Below, piece after piece: positions 54,601 to 64,000 of a DNA stretch of 64,000 nt (positions are counted from its first letter, which is position 1; every line of letters begins with the position of its first letter). The notes under the pieces are model-generated. The model searched no databases. It was not told the origin of the DNA and saw nothing but the letters and a program-made list of their open reading frames with translations. The position numbers and the translations under genes are program-made. The stretch comes from Polychytrium aggregatum. Taxonomy: Eukaryota; Chytridiomycota; Chytridiomycetes; Polychytriales. Location: positions 1-64,000 of the forward strand of contig NW_026516315.1 of the NCBI RefSeq assembly GCF_025602895.1, in the 5' to 3' direction.

Positions 54601-57600
54601 TTGTCAGGAACGTGAGTGTTTGACAGTATCCGAGTCCAGTCGAAATGTACCTGGAAGATCACTCGCGGAACACAGGGACTGAGACCGCTGCACGACTAGC
54701 TTGATATAGCTTGTGATTCGGAACTTGTGATCGTCAGGAGCGTGTGGGCGAAGCCAAACCACAGACAGTCAAGGTTTTGCAAACGACGGCACATGGTATT
54801 TGCAGCGGAACTCTTGGTTGGGCAGACTTGGATATGCTGGACATCCCGCCAGGACACTTACGTTGGGCGACGACGCCAGCTCCGAGATCTTGTTCTGGCT
54901 GAGATGCTTGACCAGCTCGTTGGTGATATCTCGCAGCAGCTCCGCCACCGCCGGCTCGGTGGACGATTCGTACAGCTCCTAGTTTGGAAGGCACATGACA
55001 CAGTCAGAGATATCCACAAGGGTAATGCCGTTCGGATGCCGAGGTCAATGCTGCGCTCGATCATTCATTGTGTTTAGTACTGCAGCATGCATCGGTTGGC
55101 ATTGGAAGGGCCACCCACCTTGGAGATAGCAACGGCTGTCACGAGGTCGCCATCCCGGATCGCCTGGATAGCGATGAGGCTGTGTAGATTGCTCCGAGGG
55201 AACCTCAGTAGCTCTGCCAGTCTGATGTCGATCCAAATTTGCAGAGCAGCCACAGTGCGATGGCCAGTAGTCGCTCAGTCAGTCAAAAGCCAGCAGAGCT
55301 CAACATGAGCGAATGCACAACAGGAATCACGAAGCCATAGCGCATGGGCTTCCAGCAGACAAGATGCATCTGTCGACAAAACAAACCTGTACACCTGTTG
55401 CTTTGTGTAGATGCGATCGCCCTTCGAGGACGACGCCAAGGCCATCGAGCGCTTGGAGGGCGACTCGCGGCTGTGCGGCGGGTGTTCGTCGGTGAAGGCT
55501 TGCGGCGCAATCTTCGACAGGATCTCAACGTGCAGCTCCCGGTTCTCATACATATCCATGTTCAACATCAATCGGTATTCGGCAAAGATGACCGCGATGC
55601 TCCGGAGCTTGACCAGCAAGTCTGGCTGGCTCAGATGCAGAGACCAGTGCAGGGTATCGAACTCTGCCTTGCTGGATTTCTGATTGATCTCTGCGATATC
55701 CCTCAGGGGCTTTTGCGCATACTCGGCCACAACGACATATGAGTTGATGACCCAGTCGAAGGTGGACTGCGCTTGGTCGGTCGCTGGAGACGCGCCGTTG
55801 GAGCAATCTGCGTCAGGGAAGCAGCATGTGTCAGTGCGACTCTGCGCATGGGCAGTGTCAAGGAAAGTCACAATGCTGTCTGCCATACCTGTCGGAACCC
55901 CGTTTGGATTCACATTGCGCACGGTCTGCGAAAGCTTCTGATCGAGCCACAGGGCGATTTCGTTCAGCACAGTAATGGCTTCGCTGGTGCTCAGGCTGCA
56001 GGGTATCAACGTCGCCCGGGCCTCGGCTGGAAGACTTGTGCTGTCGTTCTCCAGCCCCGTGTCCAGCAGTTTCAGAGCCTGGTCCTTGTGTCGGTGTTGT
56101 AGCAGATAACGCAGCCTGGCTCGGTAAACATCGAGCTTGTTGAGATGCGCATATGTGTTGACGACCTGTAGGGGCGTTGTATGCGCGAGTCAGAGCCACG
56201 GCATTGAATCGGCCCAGCGGCAGTGTGCACAGCGATGTATCTTCATACCATCATTCCGTCCTGCACGGGCTCAATGTCCAGCGCCGGAGGTATTGTCGAC
56301 AAGACAGCGATGACTCCTACATCAGTGTGTTGATGGCGGATAGCACCACAAGCCATGGCTGGTGAGTATATCGGGTCGACTGTGACTCAAACTGCCAGAG
56401 ATGGCTTGACTCGGCTACGAAACCGACACGGGTGCAAAAAAAACACATACTCCGGCCCATCGACAAGTCGCTGACGTTGAGATTCGGGATACCGTGTTGA
56501 AGCAGCATCCTCTTCAGTCGGAGCAGCATGTGGGTTTCCTTAAAGTCCTCGTATCGCCGAAGAAAAGTCCATTGCAGACACTGTGTGTTGCAGATCGGGG
56601 TCGTCAGGACAGCTCTATCGCGCGATGGCCGCCGGGAGCCTTTTGGCGTGTGCCCACTCACCGTTTCAATGTGCGCTTCCAGCTCGGCCGACCATGGAAC
56701 GCGGGTGCGTTTGAGCACTTCCACCAGCACGTTCAACTTGGCGCCTTTCGTTTCCATGCACGAAAGAATCTCGAGGACACGGGCTTCCCAGGAACCTGGA
56801 AAACGAATACATACTACTGTCAGATTGCGGTGGACACATATCCAACGGCACACATCGGCACGTGTCCTAGTCCAAAAGTGCAAGGCCCCAACTGTGGCCG
56901 AATCGCTCTTGGGCAGCTGCTCACCATCGCATGCTTTGGCTACGTCCAGCGAGCCGTTCATGATCTCGAGACAGTACTCGGTCAGGAGCTCGTCGGAATC
57001 GAGAGCATGGCGCTCGATGTATGGCTTGAAGTGATCGCGGATCGCTCCAGAGAGCAGTTCGTGGGCTGACACCCTCTCGAGCAGGCCCAAGGCTGTTGGG
57101 GAGTAGCGGAATCAGGCAAACAGTAACACTGGCATACTTCAACAACACTGCGTCCTGCTCCTAGCAAGGGTACTGACCTATCTCCGCAGGCGAGGTCTGC
57201 TGATATTCTTGGAGCGGAATGTAAAAGCCGTGTTTGTCCTGATGACGGATATGGCGAGATTGATATCAGTACCGCCGCAGCAACGACGAGCCAACAGCCC
57301 GCAAAACACGGATCAACAGCTTCCTGATGGTCATCGGCGCAGTCCTACCGATAGAACGACGAGATCTTCAAGGGCCGTCTTGAGCTCGGTCGGAGGCGCC
57401 TCTGGGGCCTCGTCAGCGACTCTCCAGATCGAGCTCTCGACGTAGTTGCGCGGGGTTACAAGCACGTCTACGCCATCGACGCTCGGAAAGTTCAGCATCC
57501 GGCTTTGGGAAGTCGAGTTCAGGTCGTCGAGCAGCTGGATGAGGCGGAAGGCCTCATGGGGTCGCTGATCCTTTTCTTCGACGGCAATTGCCCGCCTTTC

Positions 57601-60600
57601 GATCCACGCAATGATCCTGGATCTGGCATGGTGTTGTGTATAATCGATAACAGGTAAGCCCCGCGAGTTTGATGTCCCTTCATACCACCCGCGGCGCGAC
57701 TGCCAGCTGTAATGACATACTTTTCAACGACCCGGTGAACGTTCGGGATGATGTCGTGCTTGATCCAAGCTATGTACTCCTCAGGTGGCGCGTCCATCGA
57801 GACGTACTCCAGGATATCGGCAATCTCCTCGAGCAGGTCATCATCTGAACAAGGCGATGCGAGCAAGGGAAGATTGGTGAAACGTGCTCTGGCCACCATT
57901 CAGCGATCAGCCTGTCCACTTACCAGCAATGTGGCGTCGCCACACCACAATCGCTTGACAGAGTTGGTTGTTTGCGAGCAGATCCGAGACCTCCGTCGCA
58001 AGGAAAGTCATTCGGAAGCGCTGCCATGCCTCAGCATCAAACTGGTCGGCGCTGTTGTCGGCCTCGAGCATGAGCTGGTAAGTTCCAAGCCGGTGAATAG
58101 CATGGTGGACACTCGAGACAGCCACGTCCGTCAGGGTTGTGAACTCGGACTTTTTGATCCTCTGCGACCGACCGCGCGCATACGATAGCAGCCTGTACGT
58201 CGAATCGATCGTCGGCACCTTGGCTTGGACACAAAAGTTGATGCAGTATATGTGGTCCTGAGAGTCGACACACTGGCTCAGTCTATGTCCAGCCCAGCCA
58301 AAGGCACGTCCGCGACCACCAAATTGGTCGACTTGGCAATATGAACATGCGGGCCGCTGGTGGCATATATAGAAGGAAACAACGCTGTGCCATACCTCCA
58401 CTTCATCAAGCTGATCGAGCAGGCTCTGCACGACACAAGCCAGCTCTCCTTGCGAGTGGCTCTTGATGGAGGTCATCAGGCTGCTGAGTTGGACCTTGGT
58501 GACGACCTGCGGGAGTCGATTTGTCAGCACAGACCAAATGTGTGGGAATCACTTTGCCGGCAATCGAGTGATCAACGACGACCTCAACTGCAGCTCACCT
58601 CGATCGGCAACCCACGGGCTTGAGCAAATGCCTTGGCGTCGCCGAATCGCTTCTCGTTGATCAAAGTTTGAAGATGACCCATTGGCTTAGACTCTGATAT
58701 CGCCCGAACAAAGTATATTTGTCGGCTGTGCACACGGATTAGTTCAGCCACTTTGCAGGCCGGGCGGGAAGAGCCATGAGATGTGTCGCATTTGCGTCTG
58801 TGTCTGCAGTGGAGCCTTACTTGCTTGCCGGATCCCACAGCCCTTCGACAAAGAATACGTCGTTCTCAAGCGAGAAGAGTGGCGCCTCGGTTGCAGAGAC
58901 TTCATGTGCATGTGTCCCAGTCGAAGGACAGCGCTTGATTTCAGAGAGTATCCACGAGTTTGCATGCACCTCGATCTGATTGACGATGCGGAAGGTCGGC
59001 AGCTCGATGAACTGAATGTACTTCCGGCTGGACTTTTGGTCGCGGATGATCCCCGAAATCAGGACAGCGCCCGATCCGGGTGCGACGGCCTTGATTTTAG
59101 CATCCACGAGGTCTGTTGCTCGGCTGAAAACTGGAATACAGCTGGATGCCAGAAATCGCAAGCGTACCACACTATGGTCAGAAAACTCAACGGACACAAC
59201 GACTCAGCCCAACCTGGAGGTGCTGGCAGTGTCTGCTCTTGACGAGCACAATCTTCCATAGATGAGCGATGCGGTGCCTCTGGCAAGGCTCGATCGACCA
59301 CTGCTCGTGAGACTTACTAGGGAAGGACTCGCAGCTCCAAGTTGCCGTCGCCCGAGAGTGTCAGTAGATATCCACCGGATGCGTCGACGTCGGCGCTGAC
59401 GATGCTGGGCTGTGGGTCCGATGCCGAAACAGGGAATTCGATGGGCTGCGAAGCCAGCGACCGCCCCCACGTCAGTAGCGGCGCCGGGCCTGAAAGGCAA
59501 TGTGGGTGGGAGGTGTAGTGAGCTCGCCGTCGCTCAACACAGCATTGATAAAGGGGCCCGCAGGGTGCCGCTGCTCACCGTCGACGATCAAGCTTGTCCC
59601 CGGTACTCACCTTGGCCGCACACTATCAGGTCATCTTCGATGCCGTTGTACTGAATGCAGCGCACCAGCTCGAGGTGATCTGGGCTGATCGACACACTCT
59701 CGCGAGTGATCTGGCCCTTGAGCTGCTCATGTGGCAAGATCGGAACCAAGACGGTGCGTCAGCAGCTAGCCAGCCTCGGTGGGCTCAAGATGCAAGTCGT
59801 GGCAAGCCTTGGGTCGTCTGAGTGCCCCACCTGCATGGCAGCCTCCATGTTGTGCTGGGCAGCCGCAGCCATGATCGCTTGGAGATCGATGTTGGCAAAA
59901 CGAAGTATGGTCATACTCCGAAGGACGATGAGGAGCTCCTCGGTTGCGGAGCTGCACAGGATCCGCCATCATAGTTAGCCACATCGAAGTACAGGATCGA
60001 TGGTCTTGAAAGTAGCGCATGGATTTGCCGGCGCTGTACTGGACTCGGTCGAATTACTCACCCTGCAGCCTTCAAGAATCCGATCCATAGGACTGGACAC
60101 AGATCGCCGTCCTCGTCGTCGTGAAAGTCCTGTGTCCATACGACCTTGCGCGATGACAGCTCGATGATGCTGACGCATCCCTGAGCCGTGACAGCAGCCA
60201 GGTAGTCTCCAGATGTGTTGAGGGTGAGCTGACCAACGTTCGAGTCTGTGGGTGTTCCGGGCAGATCCAGGCGTCAGCTCGGTGAGGGGAGGAAGATGGA
60301 CGAACGGCCCAATGCAATCGATTGCCCTCCTCTCCAAGACACTCAGCATGCCAGCCTACCAAAGGATACGGTATCGAGGAGCGTCGAGCAATCGCTGCCG
60401 ACAATGTAAATGTGGCTCTCGATGGCGATGCAGAAGAACTGGGTTGACATGGCGGCTCGGCAAGGCGGCAAGTCCTATGCAGGGACCAGAGAGCCGGAAG
60501 CAGCGTTGGCAGGTTGTTCCCTTGCGGGTCGATCGGTATGTCGGCGTCGCCGCTCGTTGATTCCATGGCGATGGTCGGGGTGCGTTTGGTTCTCCATCTT

Positions 60601-60896
60601 ACCAGATCCGGCTCAGCTTCGTGACCGAAGGCAATCAGCGTCTGCGCTTTGTATATCGAGTCGCTGCCGCAATCGCCACCTTGGCCACTTGAAAAAGACT
60701 CGACCAGTGCACTGAGGGCAGCGACAGGCTCCTTTGAGAGCATCTCCTGGCCCACGATCGTCCATAATCGGTCCTCGTCATCGCTGGAATCGTCCCCGTC
60801 GTCGCTGATGTCCTCTTCGTCGGCACTGGGGTTGTCGTCGAGTCCCATGTCGTCGTCGCTGCTGTAGTCGCGCTCCCACTCGTCGTCGCTCGCCAT
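48689..60896 (-). CDS. KNTC1: Kinetochore-associated protein 1 / Rod (RZZ complex subunit)
   Basis: Large spindle-checkpoint scaffold; in animals Rod with Zwilch and Zw10 recruits Mad1-Mad2, Spindly and dynein to unattached kinetochores. The gene spans about 12.2 kb with several dozen short exons; only representative exons were traced. The start (60896) opens an acidic Asp/Ser-rich leader, then an N-terminal beta-propeller (FFCIAIESHIYIVGSD, VGQLTLNTSGDYLAAVTAQG, near 60.4-59.0 kb). The Rod linker-helix block follows (MGHLQTLINEKRFGDAKAFA, 58.7 kb), then long alpha-solenoid exons: DHIYCINFCVQAKVPTIDS, YIAWIKHDIIPNVHRVVEK, YIERHALDSDELLTEYCLEI. Near the C-terminus FEALHIPVTISTF, DIYDLLLWENLLKQLIHFE and ITALLQYILGNGR parallel animal KNTC1. 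The predicted protein is about 2,000 aa, typical of the family. I saw no frameshift, but not every junction was checked. Confidence 0.88.
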
Positions 60897-61374
60897 GCTC
60901 TGTCGCTGGCTGTTGAGATGCAATCGCTCCAACCGAGCAATCGTCCTGGTGGGCACTTGTGCTGGCGGAATGCTGGGCTGTTGCCTCGGCTGGCAGCAGC
61001 GCAGGACATCAACGAGAAGCGCACCCACTTGCCCAGCGAGCGTCACACAGGCGCCCGATCGGGCAATATTGAATCCTCTGCCGTGTTCTGGGAATACATG
61101 GTGCAGATGGAATGCATGGAATGCATGGTGCGGGTGGTGCCAGCCTTCGACCACCTCGCAATGGCGATGGGGACGGTGCAGTTACTAGGCCGCTCGTCCA
61201 AGAGCAAACGCAGAATCACCATGCCATTGCATCGCAGAACAACACCGCGACAATCCCGCTTGGTTCCGAATCGGTATCCACCCACAGAAATCGACCAGGC
61301 GTGTTCGCAGCGAGGTGGCCCTGATTGGGCTGCCGATAACAGCAGTGATGGCGGCTATCGCTCAGCAGGTGCAG
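60897..61374. other. Intergenic region upstream of KNTC1
   Basis: About 480 bp between the KNTC1 start and the BCAS3 stop codon. No supported gene; probable KNTC1 promoter. Confidence 0.5.
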
Positions 61375-64000
61375 CTATAGCTCCGTGGATTTCGGGATGG
61401 TCTGTCTTTTCTTGGAAGATCCGTAGTTGTGTATGTTCAGATCGGCGTCCATGGCCTCGGCCAAATACGTTGCGCGGGAACTGCCTTCATCGTCGTCGTC
61501 ATCGTCACCTTCTTCACCGTCATCGCCTTCACCGTCATCGTTGTCGTCGTCGTCGTCGTCGTCGTCGTCATGCATATGTCCGTCCTCATCTTGGTCGCCG
61601 CCACCTTCATCCTCTCCATCATCTGAGTAGCCGTCCCTGTCTCGCCCCTCGCTCTCGTCCACATCGCCCTCTCCATCGTCCTCGTCGTGGTTGATGATCA
61701 TGCCGCCGCGTGGGACGTGCACCCCCTGCTCCTCGAAGCTGCGGATGATGGACGAGTCCATGTGTGCTGGGGAAACAGAGTAGCTCTGGCGTGCGCCGCC
61801 GGTTCGACTCGGAGCCTGGATGGCAATACCTCCTCCAGAATCAGGCGAGCCTGCACAAGAACATGCCAGAATACCACCAGCAGAGTGAGTACCCACGTTA
61901 CGGTGCACGGTGAGCACCGGTGACTTCTTACCGAAGGCTATCGGCTGGGACCTGCGCATCTTCTGGACCTCCAATGCCGAGTTCATCGCGTTTGAGATGT
62001 CGCTGCTGATATCGGCGAGCTCGCCCTCGTGGACGCTTGGGAAGAGCTCGCTGTGGGGCGTGCCGTCGTCGCTATCGAATAAGAGGCAGTACTCAGCATG
62101 CGCCCATAGCGTATAGCGTGTGAACATAAACACCGTTCTATGCGCTTACCGGTATGGCTTGAGCACCTCGCGGTTGATGAGAAGCGACCGCGCAGCAGGC
62201 AGATCCGTTTGGTCTGACTTGCGTGAGACCACGCTCTTGCCCTCGTCCTTAGCCTGCAGCGTCTGACTGCCGACAAACTCAAAGAACTGGAAGCTCGGGC
62301 CCATCCAGATGGGCCTCTCCGGAACAACCTGGTTGTACGACGAGATCTCGATCTCGGATTTCCATCTAACGAGAGCGGATGTGTGAGGAGACTCTGATGG
62401 AGATGAAAGCCACATCCCCAGGTTCGCTCATCAAACATGCGCCGAACATGCATCGGCCGATGCGCGATTAGGGCGATACTTTCACTGTGGCATTGTCCGA
62501 TCTCGGCTGCAGTTGCTGCTGTTGCTGGGACAGTCGAGCGACTCACCGCTGAGAGTGCTTCTCTGAGGATTCGTGCTCCCGTTTTGCCTTTGGCGCTTCT
62601 AGGGCAAGCGTCCGAACTTCGTCCCATTCGCACTCCCGTTGCAGACACCACTCGACGATTTCGGTTGCGGATATCTGGACTGCGTTGGAGGAAGGCGCGC
62701 CATGGTCAAAGGCAGACGATCCCAAGCTACCGGGTGACCGGCTGGAGGTCGACATTCCGTGCAGGGCCGTCGACAGCAGACTGGATGGTGAAAATCGATC
62801 CCCAGACGCCGGCTTCGGCGGTGTCACGATCGCCGACGCCCTGTGCTCGATGCTGGCGTCAATAAAGTGCAGCGTCAGATGTCCGTTGGGGTTGAAAACG
62901 AGTAGTCGGCGTCGCCACAGATTGGACTTGCCCTGCTCGAATGGGTGTGACGCCGCTCCGTTCGGCTTTGACGCTGCATGTCGCCCGGACTCGGCGCGGA
63001 CTTTGCTTTCGCGCGCAGAGTTGGCGAACACACTTTCTTCGTCCAGTCCGAAGCAGGCAATCAGAAGACTGCGTCCCGTCGTTGATCCGCGGGGTGTCTC
63101 GGCCACAAACGACCGAGATGCGGGCTGCTGTTGCTGGTAGAAACCCTTTTGGGATGCCAAACTGGTCTGGGAAGCCGAGCTGGCGGACCGGCCAAAGCCG
63201 TCGATCGCTGGGTTGGGTGGCAGTGGGGGTAGTGTCTCGAGGGAGGCTTTCTTGTCGAGAGGCGCAGCTTGTCGGATGCGGGCAGCGGGATAGAGCGGTG
63301 TGGTTGTGCGAGCCTGCGTGGCGGGCGGGGAGTATACAGGCAGAGCACCGTCGCTGGGTGATGAGGAGCTACCCTCGGCTTTGCGCTCGGAAGGTTCGAG
63401 GCCGTAGAGATGGGTGGTGCCCTTTGCAGTGCTGACACCGACCCACTTGCCGTCGAGACTGCAGGTGATGTCTTCGACTACAGCATGGGTATATCCGCGC
63501 TCGAGCTTGTAGATGCAGTGCGGCACATGCGGGGACCGATCGGCCTTTGGGCGCCCGGGGAGCTCCCAGATGTAGCAGTTGTTGCCGTGGGTCGACACGG
63601 TGATGAGCCGGGTTTGGGATGGAGTGAACATGACTATGGCGACGGGGTTCTCGTGCGCCTTCCAGCAGGCCACCGCCGGCGGCAGCAACGTCGAGTCATC
63701 CGTGGCTGACTTGCCGAGCAGTCCCAAATCTCGCACTGCAATCTGCACAACAGGAAATAGGAGCGCCAGTCAGCGTATAAAGCAATGAGCGCGTGTCTCG
63801 GCAGCGACGATTTGATTCTAGCGAGCCAAATGCAGTGGTTGAGCCACGCCCTTTGATCGACAACAACACCAACGGTTCTACATGCAGAGCTCGGTGAGGA
63901 GGCCGGAGACTGAGAGCCTGTCGTGCGCTTTGAACTACCAGCGATTGAACAACACAACAACTCACATAGCCCTGTCGATGGTCCGATTTCTTCTCGCTGT
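61375..64000 (-). CDS. BCAS3/Rudhira-like WD40 protein, 5' end outside the window
   Basis: The C-terminal portion of a BCAS3-family protein, a PROPPIN-like WD40 scaffold linked to autophagy (phagophore assembly with PHAF1) and to the cytoskeleton in animals. Exons: an edge piece ending near 63966, then 63742-62547, 62365-62150, 62071-61932 and 61850-61375. The propeller part reads VAIVMFTPSQTRLITVSTHG, YIWELPG, then VEDITCSLDGKWVGVSTAKG and TTHLYGL, the arrangement found in BCAS3. A Ser/Pro/Gln-rich insert follows, then RRLLVFNPNGHLTLHFID, and the BCAS3-domain block WKSEIEISSYNQVVPERPIW followed by MGPSFQFFEF. The tail contains a roughly 60-residue acidic run. The first exons and start codon lie beyond 64000. 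Confidence 0.82.

Overview
This window looks like nuclear DNA of an early-diverging fungus, most likely a chytrid. It is GC-rich, and the genes are split by many short GT-AG introns (8 exons in the kynureninase, 9 in the mitochondrial uL1 gene, several dozen in KNTC1). The gene set mixes ordinary fungal genes with families missing from most Dikarya: KNTC1/Rod, BCAS3, an ELMOD protein, a CREST membrane protein and a Fanzor (eukaryotic TnpB-like) relic. The taxonomic call is inference from gene content. I built exon structures by hand from splice sites, reading phase and family motifs, so boundaries may be a base or more off.

Layout. 0.1-10 kb, all minus strand: a DUF726/TMCO4-Mil1-like protein with an apparent 1-nt frameshift, kynureninase, a DUF1769 protein and a small CREST/DUF3522-like membrane protein. 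10-13 kb: a gene-poor stretch, then a decayed Fanzor locus. 13-21 kb: AATF/BFR2 ribosome-assembly factor (-), ELMO-domain protein (-), SLC25 carrier (+), and tRNA-splicing endonuclease subunit Sen15 (-). 21-28 kb: mitochondrial ribosomal protein uL1m (+), then two adjacent single-exon PPR-like genes (-). 28-36 kb: a 2.4-kb stretch with no convincing gene, a small secreted protein made of a duplicated six-cysteine module (+), a predicted single-pass protein with a lectin-like beta-propeller ectodomain (-), and a Rho GTPase ending CVVS (-). 36-44 kb: a protein of unknown function (+), a second Fanzor fragment, a broken kinase-WD40 gene (-), and a second Rho GTPase ending CVLL (-). 44-64 kb: pyruvate dehydrogenase E2 (-), the roughly 12-kb KNTC1/Rod gene (-) and BCAS3 (-, 5' end beyond the window).

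How the genes relate. There is no operon logic. Several products serve mitochondria (PDH E2, uL1m, SLC25 carrier, probably the two PPR proteins), two are Rho switches and one is a spindle-checkpoint scaffold. The ELMOD/SLC25 and Sen15/uL1m pairs are divergent and share intergenic regions of 0.4-0.5 kb.

The most interesting signal is the Fanzor locus at about 11.4-12.9 kb together with its partial relative at about 38.1-38.5 kb. The two align in patches, including past the zinc-finger/RuvC-III region, and lose similarity at equivalent points, which suggests a dispersed element with a definable right end. Many introns also carry mini- or microsatellites.
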